Positions 24,027-31,802 of a stretch of DNA of 64,000 bases are shown here, piece by piece. Each line of letters opens with the position of its first letter. Within the stretch, counting starts at the first letter, position 1. The position numbers were made by a program, and so were the translations under genes. The notes under the pieces are model-generated. The model ran no database searches, was not told the DNA's origin, and was given only the letters and a program-made list of their open reading frames with translations. Origin of the DNA: Anaerolineales bacterium (GTDB taxonomy: Bacteria > Chloroflexota > Anaerolineae > Anaerolineales > Villigracilaceae); contig JADLBX010000036.1 of the NCBI GenBank assembly GCA_020847435.1, positions 1 to 64,000 of the forward strand, in the 5' to 3' direction.

Positions 24027-24458
24027 ATGGAAATTCAACCCGCGAACCTGCTCGACCTCGGCGCCTTGCGTAAACTCGAACGCGCCTGTTTTGAAAAAGA
24101 CGCCTGGCCCCTGCTCGACCTCGTCGCCGTGCTATCGTTCCCTGATGTGGTTCGACTTAAGGCGGTGGAGGACGGCGCCATGATCGGATTCGCGGCGGGC
24201 GAAACGCGTCTTTCGCAAGGGGCAAACTGGATCGCCACCATTGCGGTTGATCCACGCTTTCAGCGCCGCGGCGTTGGGCGGGCGCTCCTGCACGCGTGCG
24301 AAGCGGGCTTCCGATCGCAAACGGTCAAGTTGACCGTCCGCATTTCCAATCAAGGCGCGATCGCCTTGTATGAAAAAGAGGGCTATCACACGGTTGACCT
24401 CTGGCGAAAATATTATCGCGACGGCGAAGATGGATTGGTGATGGAGAAAGCCTTGTAA
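24027..24458 (+). CDS. GNAT acetyltransferase, RimI-like
   Basis: 143 residues from ATG 24027. Motif A for acetyl-CoA is clear: IAVDPRFQRRGVGRALLHACE (Q/RxxGxG/A), preceded by a strand IGFAAGETR and followed by LTVRISNQGAIALYEKEGY, the usual N...A.xLYEKxGF of RimI-type N-acetyltransferases. Many such proteins acetylate ribosomal protein S18 or other N-termini, but the substrate here cannot be read. TAGACT with an extended TG lies seven bases before the ATG, and no SD is seen, suggesting a leaderless mRNA. It sits between the slipin terminator and RNase D. Confidence 0.8.
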   Translation: MEIQPANLLDLGALRKLERACFEKDAWPLLDLVAVLSFPDVVRLKAVEDGAMIGFAAGETRLSQGANWIATIAVDPRFQRRGVGRALLHACEAGFRSQTVKLTVRISNQGAIALYEKEGYHTVDLWRKYYRDGEDGLVMEKAL

Positions 24459-24498
24459 CTCAAATCCTCGATTTGAGTTTACAATAACGCTGTTTCTT

Positions 24499-25623
24499 AT
24501 GTCTGAGTCTCTTGCTCCGCCGCTTTGGGTGAATACAAATCAACTATTGCACAAACTGTTGACGGACCTGTCGGCAGCGCCGCGCATCGCGGTGGATACC
24601 GAATCCAACAGCTTGCACGCGTATCGTGAACGCGTCTGCCTGATCCAGTTTTCCACGCCGAAGCAGGATTATGTCGTAGACCCATTCGTGTTTGGCGACC
24701 TGAGCCTGCTTGCCCCAGTTTTCAAAAATCCACAGATCGAAAAAAATTTTCACGCCGCAGAATACGACCTGATCTGCCTCAAGCGCGATTACGGCTTTGC
24801 GTTGTCCAATTTATTCGATACGATGCAGGCGGCGCGCGTCCTCGGTTACCCGGCAGTCGGACTCGACACCCTGCTCGCCGAAAAATTCCAAATCAAAATG
24901 GATAAGCGCCATCAAAAGGCGAATTGGGGCACGCGACCGCTCACGCACGCGCAAATTGATTATGCGCGGCAGGATACGCACTACCTGTTTGCCTTGCGCG
25001 ATCTGCTCGAAGCCGAACTGCGCGAAAAAGGTCGCTGGGAATTGGCGCTCGAAGATTTTGCCCGCGCCTGCCGCGTGGAAGATACGCGCGAGAAGCAGAA
25101 CGGCGCGTCGTGGAAGCGCTTCGGCGCGCGCAAGGGCGTCAGTCTGCGGGAATTGACGATCCTTTCCGAGTTATGTCACAGCCGCGATCGGATTGCCGAA
25201 AAGTTGGACCGCCCGCCGTTCAAGGTCATTGACGACAACCTCCTGCTCGAGATTGCAAAGAATTTGCCCGAAAAGGATGTTGATCTGGCGGGCGTTGGGT
25301 TGAGCCCGCGGCAGATCCATTTGTGGGGAGGCGAGATGCTCGCGGCGGCGCGGCGCGGGGCGGCGGCTCCGCTGGTTAAACTGGACCAGCCCAAACGTCC
25401 GAGCGACGCGGTGTTGAAACGTCTCGAAAAATTGAAAGGTTGGAGGAAGAAGGTCGCGCAGGAGTCGCAAGTCGAATCGGATATCGTTTTGCCGAAGGTG
25501 TATTTGGGCGCGTTCGCGGAGAATCCGCCGAAGACTTTGCAGGAACTCGAGGCGGCAATGCGCGATTCGCCGTGGCGTTTCAATACGTACGGCGCGCAAA
25601 TTTTAGGGTTGTTCGGAGGCTGA
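24499..25623 (+). CDS. rnd: Ribonuclease D (DEDDy 3'-5' exoribonuclease with HRDC domain)
   Basis: 374 residues. The exonuclease domain (~1-195) carries the DEDDy residues: IAVDTESNS (Asp, Glu), FHAAEYDLICL (Asp) and YARQDTHYLF (Tyr and final Asp). An HRDC nucleic-acid-binding domain follows (~210-290, LRELTILSELCHSRDRIAEKL), then a second helical region. It trims tRNA precursors and other structured RNA 3' ends. ATG 24499. Its TGA is one base from the ATG of the beta-CASP nuclease, so two RNA-processing enzymes are probably cotranscribed and coupled. Confidence 0.92.
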   Translation: MSESLAPPLWVNTNQLLHKLLTDLSAAPRIAVDTESNSLHAYRERVCLIQFSTPKQDYVVDPFVFGDLSLLAPVFKNPQIEKNFHAAEYDLICLKRDYGFALSNLFDTMQAARVLGYPAVGLDTLLAEKFQIKMDKRHQKANWGTRPLTHAQIDYARQDTHYLFALRDLLEAELREKGRWELALEDFARACRVEDTREKQNGASWKRFGARKGVSLRELTILSELCHSRDRIAEKLDRPPFKVIDDNLLLEIAKNLPEKDVDLAGVGLSPRQIHLWGGEMLAAARRGAAAPLVKLDQPKRPSDAVLKRLEKLKGWRKKVAQESQVESDIVLPKVYLGAFAENPPKTLQELEAAMRDSPWRFNTYGAQILGLFGG

Positions 25624-25624
25624 A

Positions 25625-27019
25625 ATGCAAATTCATTTTCATGGCGCGGCACACACGGTAACGGGGAGCCAGCACTTGCTGGAGATCAACGGGCATCGCC
25701 TGCTGTTGGATTGCGGGTTGTATCAGGGACGGCGCGACGAAACCTATGCGCGCAATTTGAATTTTGCCTACGATCCGCGCAGTGTGGACGCGGTGATCCT
25801 TTCGCACGCGCACATTGACCATTGCGGCAACCTTCCGAATTTTGTGAAGAACGGTTATGAAGGTCCGATCTATGCCACGCTCGCGACCGTTGACCTTGCT
25901 ACGATCATGATGGCGGATTCGGGTCGGATTCAGGAATCGGACGCGGAGTTCGTCAATCGGAAAAAAGCGGAGCGCGGCGAGCCGCCGATCGAGCCGTTGT
26001 ATACCGAAGTGGACGCGCAACACGCCGCCGATCTTTTTCGCGGCGTGGGTTATGCCCAGCCCTTCGAGCCAATCCCCGGCGTGACGGTCAAGTTTGTGGA
26101 GGCGGGGCACATCCTCGGCTCGGCGGCAATTGCGTTGGAGATCGAGGAAAAGGGGAGGCAGATCCGCTTCTGGTTTTCGGGCGATATCGGGCGCTATGGT
26201 TTACCGTTATTGCGCGACCCGATCCTGCCGGAGCCGACCGATTATCTGTTGATGGAATGCACCTACGGCGATAAACGGCATAACGATCCGTCTGCCGCGT
26301 TCGATGAATTCCGCGAAATCATCCTGCGGACGATCAAGCGTGGAGGCAAGGTGATCATCCCGGCGTTTGCGGTGGGGCGCACGCAGGAACTGGTCTATCA
26401 TTTGAATATGATGATGCACGACGGCGATGTGCCAAACGTGCCGGTGTTTGTGGATAGCCCGCTGGCAGTGAACGCCTCGGAAGTGTTCATGCGTCATCCG
26501 GAGGTGTTTGATGCGGAGACGCGCAAATTCATCGAAGAGGCGCGTCACCCGGCGTTGAACTTCAAGATGTTGACGTACGTCCACTCGGTCGAGGAATCGA
26601 AAGCGTTGAACAAACGCACCGACCCAATGGTGATCATTTCCGCTTCGGGCATGGCGGAAACGGGGCGCATCCTGCATCACCTCCGCAATAACATCGAAGA
26701 CCGGAAGAATACGGTGTGCATCGTCTCGTGGCAGGCGCCGTACACGCTGGGGCGCCGCCTCGCCGACCGCGAGAAGCGGATCAAAATTTTCGGCGAGCCA
26801 TACACGGTCAACGCGGAGGTGGCGACGATCGGTGGGTTGTCCGGTCATGCGGGGCAAGACCTGTTGGTGAAATACGCGACCACAGTGAAACAGACCGCCA
26901 AAAAAGTTTTCCTGGTGCATGGCGAAGAGAAGCCAGCCGCGACGCTGACGGAAAAGTTAGCTGAGCGCGGGATGCACGAGGTCTATTACCCCGATCTGCA
27001 CGACAGCGCGGAAATTTGA
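25625..27019 (+). CDS. Beta-CASP metallo-beta-lactamase ribonuclease
   Basis: 464 residues. Metallo-beta-lactamase core with the zinc motif LSHAHIDHCG (~60-69), HILGS and FSGDIGR; beta-CASP domain (~210-350) with FAVGRTQELVYHL, FVDSPLAVNASEVF and the SASGMAETGRILHHL block; C-terminal RMMBL part with GLSGHAGQDLL and VHGEEKPAATL. This is the CPSF73-like bacterial branch; relatives act as endo/exoribonucleases on RNA. Located one base after rnd. A promoter-like TATAAT after its stop serves tRNA-Ser. Confidence 0.92.
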   Translation: MQIHFHGAAHTVTGSQHLLEINGHRLLLDCGLYQGRRDETYARNLNFAYDPRSVDAVILSHAHIDHCGNLPNFVKNGYEGPIYATLATVDLATIMMADSGRIQESDAEFVNRKKAERGEPPIEPLYTEVDAQHAADLFRGVGYAQPFEPIPGVTVKFVEAGHILGSAAIALEIEEKGRQIRFWFSGDIGRYGLPLLRDPILPEPTDYLLMECTYGDKRHNDPSAAFDEFREIILRTIKRGGKVIIPAFAVGRTQELVYHLNMMMHDGDVPNVPVFVDSPLAVNASEVFMRHPEVFDAETRKFIEEARHPALNFKMLTYVHSVEESKALNKRTDPMVIISASGMAETGRILHHLRNNIEDRKNTVCIVSWQAPYTLGRRLADREKRIKIFGEPYTVNAEVATIGGLSGHAGQDLLVKYATTVKQTAKKVFLVHGEEKPAATLTEKLAERGMHEVYYPDLHDSAEI

Positions 27020-27045
27020 GATATAATTTCGCCCGCAATCCAATT

Positions 27046-27133
27046 GGGAAGGTGCCAGAGTGGTTGAATGGGACGGTCTCGAAAACCGTTGTGGGACTTG
27101 TTTCCACCGAGGGTTCGAATCCCTCCCTTCCCG
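27046..27133 (+). tRNA. tRNA-Ser (CGA)
   Basis: Acceptor GGGAAGG/CCTTCCC with discriminator G. Anticodon stem ACGGT/ACCGT with loop CTCGAAA gives anticodon CGA. A long variable arm (GTGGGACTTGTTTCCAC) follows, as expected for a serine tRNA. TATAAT lies 18 bases upstream (27022-27027). CCA is not encoded. Confidence 0.95.
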
Positions 27134-27141
27134 CACAGCAG

Positions 27142-27173
27142 ACCTCACAGGTTTTCAAAACCTGTGAGGTTTT
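27142..27173 (+). terminator. Terminator after tRNA-Ser, palindrome of the ACCTCACAGG family
   Basis: GACCTCACAGGTTTT, one-base loop, AAAACCTGTGAGGT then TTTTG. It is a terminator by position. It also resembles the dispersed ACCTCCGAG palindromes at 5299 and 41908. Confidence 0.8.
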
Positions 27174-27196
27174 GATTCAATGGTAAGATTCTGAAA

Positions 27197-28048
27197 ATGA
27201 AACTCAACCTCGGTCTCGCGCAGATCGCCACCAAACTTGGGGATGTCGAAGCGAATCTCGAAAAGCATCTCAATTACATCGAACAAGCCAAAGCGCAAAA
27301 GGCGGATCTGCTCGTCTTCCCCGAGCTTTCACTCACGGGCTACGTGTTGCAGGATTTGGTCGCCTCCGTCGCGCATCGTCCAACCGAGGATGACCCGGTG
27401 TTCAAGCATTTGCTCAAGGCGTCGAACGATCTCGACCTCGTGGTCGGTTTTGTGGATGAAGATACGCGCCATCGTTTTTTCATCGCCTCCGCGTATCTCT
27501 CAGGCGGGCGGACGGTTCACGTTCACCACAAAGTTTATTTGCCGACGTACGGTCTCTTCGACGAAGGCCGCTTCTTCGCCTGGGGGGATGCTGTGCGCGC
27601 CTTCGATACGCGTTTCGGACGGGTCGGCATGTTAATCTGCGAGGATTTCTGGCACGCTTCGCCCCCGTACTTGCTCTGGCTCGACGGCGCGGATGTGATG
27701 CTGTTCACTTCCGCTTCGCCGGGACGCGGGCTGAACGACAACGAGAAACTCGAGTCGGCGCGCTGGGTGGAACGTGTGAGCAAGGCGTACGCCAGCATGT
27801 TCACTTCGTTCGTTGCACACTGTAACCGCGTCGGGTTTGAAGACGGGTTGCTGTTTTGGGGCGGCGCCACGGTCAACGACCCGAACGGCGAACTGCTCGC
27901 CCAGGGTCCGTATTTTGAGGAAGCGTTGACGGTCTGCGAACTCGACCTCAATCAACTGCGGCGCACGCGGGCGCGCCTGCCCCTTTTGCGGGATGAACGG
28001 ACTGCCCTTGTTCAAAAAGAGATGAGCAGGATACTTTCCGCCCGGTAG
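27197..28048 (+). CDS. Nitrilase-superfamily amidase, probable glutaminase partner of NadE
   Basis: 283 residues of the carbon-nitrogen hydrolase fold with the Glu-Lys-Cys triad: VFPELSLTGY (Glu ~47), HHKVYLPTYGLFDEGRFF (Lys ~115) and MLICEDFWH (Cys ~154). The GLFDEGRFF and CEDFWH text matches the amidase domain of glutamine-dependent NAD synthetases. The next gene, 13 bases on, is the synthetase itself, so the two look like a split two-subunit form. TAAGAT with extended TG lies seven bases before ATG 27197 and no SD is present, predicting a leaderless mRNA. Confidence 0.85.
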   Translation: MKLNLGLAQIATKLGDVEANLEKHLNYIEQAKAQKADLLVFPELSLTGYVLQDLVASVAHRPTEDDPVFKHLLKASNDLDLVVGFVDEDTRHRFFIASAYLSGGRTVHVHHKVYLPTYGLFDEGRFFAWGDAVRAFDTRFGRVGMLICEDFWHASPPYLLWLDGADVMLFTSASPGRGLNDNEKLESARWVERVSKAYASMFTSFVAHCNRVGFEDGLLFWGGATVNDPNGELLAQGPYFEEALTVCELDLNQLRRTRARLPLLRDERTALVQKEMSRILSAR

Positions 28049-28061
28049 CGATTACACCACC

Positions 28062-28886
28062 ATGCATATTGAATTGTCTATCAACACCGCCGTTGCGCGG
28101 CAAATTCTCACGGGCTTTATCAAAAGCGAAATAACCCGCGCTGGGTTTTCCCGCGCGGTGGTCGGTTTGTCCGGGGGTATCGATTCGGCGCTGTCGTGCG
28201 CGCTGGCGGTCGAAGCGTTGGGACGCGAAAACGTGCTGGCGGTGCGAATGCCCTACAGAACCTCCAGTCCTGACTCGCTGGCTCATGCCGAGATGCTCAT
28301 CGAACAATTGGAGATCCCCAGCAAGACCATCGAGATCACGGAGATGGTCGAACCGTTATTTGCCAAAGACGCGAAGATCACAAAATTGCGCAAAGGCAAC
28401 ATCATGGCGCGCGAACGGATGATTGTTTTGTACGACCAATCCGAAGTTTTCAAAGGGTTGGTGGTCGGCACGAGCAACAAGACGGAAATCCTGCTCGGCT
28501 ATAGCACCCAGTTCGGCGATTCGGCGTCGGCGTTGAACCCGATCGGCGACTTGTACAAAACGCAGGTCCGGCAGTTATCGCACGCGCTGAATATCCCCGC
28601 GCCGATCATCGAGAAACCACCCTCCGCGGATTTGTGGGACGGTCAAACCGATGAGGGCGAACTTGGCTACACCTACGAAAGCGTGGACAAATTGCTTTTC
28701 CTGCTCGTAGATCAACGCTTCAGCGCCAACGAATGTGTGGAGGCGGGCTTTGACGAAAAATTCGTCGCTTCGGTCGTCAGACGCGTTCAGCGGTTTCAAT
28801 ACAAACGGATGCAGCCGCCCATTGCAAAGTTGAGCAACCGCACGATCGGCTACGACTTTCTTTATTTGAGGGATTGGGGCACGTAG
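28062..28886 (+). CDS. nadE: NAD+ synthetase (ammonia/ATP-dependent subunit)
   Basis: Amidates nicotinic acid adenine dinucleotide to NAD+. 274 residues with the ATP-pyrophosphatase loop GLSGGIDSALS (~35-45), VGTSNKTEILLGY (~145), a DSASALNPIGDLYKTQVR segment and the KPPSADLWDGQTDEGELG block that closes the active site. Length matches the stand-alone, ammonia-using type; the upstream amidase could supply ammonia from glutamine. The stop codon TAG shares its last base with the GTG start of the downstream MFS gene. Confidence 0.94.
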   Translation: MHIELSINTAVARQILTGFIKSEITRAGFSRAVVGLSGGIDSALSCALAVEALGRENVLAVRMPYRTSSPDSLAHAEMLIEQLEIPSKTIEITEMVEPLFAKDAKITKLRKGNIMARERMIVLYDQSEVFKGLVVGTSNKTEILLGYSTQFGDSASALNPIGDLYKTQVRQLSHALNIPAPIIEKPPSADLWDGQTDEGELGYTYESVDKLLFLLVDQRFSANECVEAGFDEKFVASVVRRVQRFQYKRMQPPIAKLSNRTIGYDFLYLRDWGT

Positions 28887-30133
28887 TGAGCATTCAAATT
28901 CCGCCTGCGCTTACGCATCGGAAATATTTTTATCTCTGGCTGGGTTTGCTGATCTCCATGGCGGGGTCGCAGATGCAACTGGCGGCGATCCATTGGCATA
29001 TCCGCGAATTGACCGGCGAGCCGAATCCGCTGGCGTTGGGCGGCATCGGCTTGGCGCGGATCTTGCCGGTCATCGTCTTTTCCTTCGTGGGCGGCGCGGT
29101 GGCGGATAATTTCAACCGCCGCAGGATTTTGCTTCTCACGCAATCCATCCTTGCCGTACAAGCCATGGCGCTTGCCTATCTGACCTTTACTGGGCAGATC
29201 GAGATCTGGCATATTTATTTGTTGACAGCCATCCAAGCCGCCGCCTCCGCATTCGACTTGCCTGCCCGGCAGGCGATGATTCCCAATTTAGTTTCGGTTG
29301 AACATCTTCCCTCCGCGTTCAGCATGAACTCGATTGCGTTCAACACCGGAGCCATACTTGGCCCGCTGCTCTTTGGGCTTGTTCCCGAGGGCGGGCAGGG
29401 CTACGCGTATCTGCTGAACGCGATTTCATTTCTCGCGGTGCTTGCGGCATTGGTCTTGATGGGATCGGTATCTCAAGACGTGCAACGCGCTGGCGGCGTA
29501 AACCTGCGCTCGATGGCAGACGGCGTGCGGTTCATCCGCACGCATCCGCTGATTCTTTCGACCATGCTGATGGATTTCATCGCCACCTTCTTCGCCTCGG
29601 CGAATACCATGTTGCCGATCGTCGCGCGCGACATCTTGAAAGTCGGCAAGCAAGGATATTCCTTGCTGGTTTCGGCGCAGGCAATTGGCTCGGTCGCGGC
29701 GGGGATGTTCGTTTCGCAGGTGCGCGAACTGCGTCGGCAAGGTCCGCTCTTCCTCGGTTCGGTGATCGTCTTCGGGCTGGCTACCGTTTGGTTTGGGGTC
29801 AGCCGCGCCTTCCTGCCCGCTCTGGTCGCGTTGACGGTCATGGGCGCGGCGGACGCGGTCAGCACCATTGTCCGCAACACGATTCGCCAATTGCAGACGC
29901 CTGACCATATCCGGGGCAGGATGACGAGTGTGAATCAAATTTTCTTTATGGGCGGACCCCAACTAGGGGAGGTGGAAGCGGGCGTCGCCGCGTCCCTGTT
30001 CGGAGTCCCGTTTGCGATCGTCAGCGGAGGGATTGGCTGTATCGTAGGGATGGCGCTCATCGTTTGGAAGTGGCCCCAGCTGATTTCGTATAGCGGGGAC
30101 GAGCCGCAACTTGCGACCGCGCCGGCTGATTGA
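28886..30133 (+). CDS. MFS exporter, EntS-like
   Basis: 415 residues, about 12 membrane helices. A GTG at 28886 overlaps the last base of the nadE stop and is preferred over an in-frame TTG at 28874. The N-terminal half has GGAVADNFNRRRILL (the loop 2-3 MFS signature) and FDLPARQAMIPNLV, and the text QTPDHIRGRMTSVNQIFFMGGPQLGEVEAG is typical of the enterobactin-exporter (EntS) group. Substrate is unknown. It follows the NAD synthetase pair directly and ends 40 bases before a strong promoter, so it closes that operon. Confidence 0.87.
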   Translation: MSIQIPPALTHRKYFYLWLGLLISMAGSQMQLAAIHWHIRELTGEPNPLALGGIGLARILPVIVFSFVGGAVADNFNRRRILLLTQSILAVQAMALAYLTFTGQIEIWHIYLLTAIQAAASAFDLPARQAMIPNLVSVEHLPSAFSMNSIAFNTGAILGPLLFGLVPEGGQGYAYLLNAISFLAVLAALVLMGSVSQDVQRAGGVNLRSMADGVRFIRTHPLILSTMLMDFIATFFASANTMLPIVARDILKVGKQGYSLLVSAQAIGSVAAGMFVSQVRELRRQGPLFLGSVIVFGLATVWFGVSRAFLPALVALTVMGAADAVSTIVRNTIRQLQTPDHIRGRMTSVNQIFFMGGPQLGEVEAGVAASLFGVPFAIVSGGIGCIVGMALIVWKWPQLISYSGDEPQLATAPAD

Positions 30134-30172
30134 CGCGTTCCTTGCGATTCCTATACGATTTGCGTTTTGCGG

Positions 30173-30201
30173 TTGACTTGACCTGTGAATGAGGCTATAC
30201 T
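30173..30201 (+). promoter_or_regulatory. Strong sigma-70-type promoter
   Basis: TTGACT (30173-30178), 17-base spacer, TATACT (30196-30201): among the best promoters in the window. It drives a short transcript that meets a terminator ~85 bases later, upstream of the SWIM gene. Confidence 0.75.
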
Positions 30202-30207
30202 GCAAAC

Positions 30208-30293
30208 AACGAGGTAAACTCCTATGCGAGCAGATGCAGACAAGGATTTACGAACCCAACCGGTAAAGCACGCGCGTGTTCGCGTGCTTTTTT
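30208..30293 (+). ncRNA. Candidate small RNA or attenuated leader upstream of the SWIM gene
   Basis: Bounded by the promoter at 30173-30201 and a terminator AAAGCACGCG-CGTGTT-CGCGTGCTTT followed by a T run (30264-30293). It contains a GAGGT site and an ATG at 30224 starting a 30-codon ORF (stop 30316) that crosses the terminator, so either a small RNA or a leader-peptide attenuator is possible. No known RNA family is recognised. Confidence 0.5.
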
Positions 30294-30363
30294 GTTGCAT
30301 TCGTGCCGCGGTCTGAGCGCGGCGCGAACAAATTCCCTCTTAGTTTGAAAGGAGATTTGAGCA

Positions 30364-30606
30364 ATGGACTATGGAATGATCGGCAAAATCGAGAAAGCCA
30401 AGCGGTACGCAGAGGAGCCTAAACGCTTCCTCTTCAACAAGTTCGACGTCACCTTTCATGGGGATAACAACAACCACCGCGTCACGTTTGACGCCGGCGT
30501 CTACGCCTGCGACTGCGAGTTTTTCATGACGCATCGCCGCTGTGCGCACACCATGGCGATGGAACTCCTGCTCAAGGACATGGTTCCCGAAACTGTTGAG
30601 CCGTAG
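30364..30606 (+). CDS. Small SWIM-type zinc-finger protein
   Basis: 80 residues. After a basic N-terminal helix (IEKAKRYAEEPKRFL) and two strands (FDVTFHGDNNNHRVTFD), the sequence has CDCEFFMTHRRCAHTMAME, which fits the SWIM pattern CxC...CxH. SWIM domains bind zinc and are used for DNA or protein contacts; elsewhere they occur within SWI2/SNF2 helicases and transposases, while here the finger is essentially the entire protein. AAAGGAG lies ten bases upstream of the ATG. The gene is flanked by a promoter plus attenuator-like hairpin upstream and a terminator downstream, so it is an independent unit. Confidence 0.78.
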   Translation: MDYGMIGKIEKAKRYAEEPKRFLFNKFDVTFHGDNNNHRVTFDAGVYACDCEFFMTHRRCAHTMAMELLLKDMVPETVEP

Positions 30607-30631
30607 CCAATACCGAATTACGTATTTCTCT

Positions 30632-30660
30632 CTGCCCTCCGAAACGGAGGGCAGTTTTAT
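30632..30660 (+). terminator. Terminator of the SWIM gene
   Basis: CTGCCCTCCG, loop AAA, CGGAGGGCAG, then TTTTATT. Confidence 0.9.
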
Positions 30661-30758
30661 TGCGCTGGCGCGGCAGTTGAACCGTCGCGCCGGCGTTGAC
30701 CTGAAAATTTAATGAGAGTATTAAAAAAAAAGGCGATTTGGATTACAATTTTTCCATC

Positions 30759-31799
30759 ATGAAGAACATCTCTCGGCGCGATTTTCTCAAACTGGGCGGG
30801 CTGAGCCTTGCGAGTTTTGCCTTTTCGCCCTCTTTCTCGACCAATTTGGATTTCGACGACAGCAATCTGGTCCGCGTTGCCACAAACTCGGTGAGCGTCT
30901 ATTCACAGCCGGACGACACGAGTTCCATCGTGTCCACCTGGTACCGCGATGAATTAATCCATACGTATGGTGAAGTGTCGGCAAAGGAACCGTCGTTCAA
31001 CCCGGTTTGGTATCGCGTGTGGGGAGGCTATGTGCACCGGGCGCGATTGCAAGAGGTAAAAGCTATTTTTAATAAGATTCTGCCGGCCATTGAAGAGGGA
31101 AGCCCGCGGCTGGTGGATGTGACCGTTCCATACACACAGCCCTGGCGGACGAGTCAGGCGTATGGCTGGCAACAATTAGGTTTTCGCTTGTACTATGGCT
31201 CGATCCACTGGGCGGAGGCAATCGAACCGGGACCGAATGGAGACTTGTGGTACCGGATCTTCGACGATTTGACCGGCTTTCCCTACTATGCCAATCCCGC
31301 GCATGTGCGTCCACTCCCGTTGACCGATCTGACCGCCATATCCCCCGACGTGCCGTTGGAGAAAAAACGTATCGAAGTCAACCTCACCACGCAAACACTG
31401 TCAGCCTTCGAATACGATAAACAAGCCCTCAAGACGACCATCAGTTCCGGCATCCCGAACGGACCGCGCGATGTGAACGGGATTCCAACCAAAACCCCGA
31501 AAGGCGAATTCCGCATTATGGATAAAATGCCGAACAAGCACATGGGCAATGGGAATTTATTCGCCGACTTCACCGATTACGAACTGCCTGGCGTCCCGTG
31601 GACGAGTTTTTTCACGGCACAAGGTCACGCCTTTCACGGCACGTATTGGCATCAGAACTTTGGTACGCCGATGAGCCGCGGGTGCATCAACATGCGCACC
31701 GAAGAAGCGATGTGGCTCTTCCGTTGGGCAAAGCCGGACCACCAGATTGGCAAGACCTATAACCGCGGTTTCGGCACGCTCGTGCAGATCTATTATTGA
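30759..31799 (+). CDS. Tat-exported L,D-transpeptidase (YkuD) with SH3-like domain
   Basis: 346 residues from ATG 30759. Twin-arginine signal SRRDFLKLGG at residues 5-14 followed by a hydrophobic stretch. Then an SH3b-like region (~40-105, LVRVATNSVSVYSQPDDTSS ... YRVWGGYVHRARLQEV), and the YkuD catalytic domain (~215-340) with HGTYWHQNFGTPMSRGCINM, containing the catalytic His and Cys. It makes or remodels 3-3 peptidoglycan cross-links, or attaches proteins to the wall, outside the membrane. An upstream in-frame non-ATG start at 30738 would hide the Tat signal. The stop is three bases before the methyltransferase ATG. Confidence 0.92.
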   Translation: MKNISRRDFLKLGGLSLASFAFSPSFSTNLDFDDSNLVRVATNSVSVYSQPDDTSSIVSTWYRDELIHTYGEVSAKEPSFNPVWYRVWGGYVHRARLQEVKAIFNKILPAIEEGSPRLVDVTVPYTQPWRTSQAYGWQQLGFRLYYGSIHWAEAIEPGPNGDLWYRIFDDLTGFPYYANPAHVRPLPLTDLTAISPDVPLEKKRIEVNLTTQTLSAFEYDKQALKTTISSGIPNGPRDVNGIPTKTPKGEFRIMDKMPNKHMGNGNLFADFTDYELPGVPWTSFFTAQGHAFHGTYWHQNFGTPMSRGCINMRTEEAMWLFRWAKPDHQIGKTYNRGFGTLVQIYY

Positions 31800-31802
31800 G
31801 TC

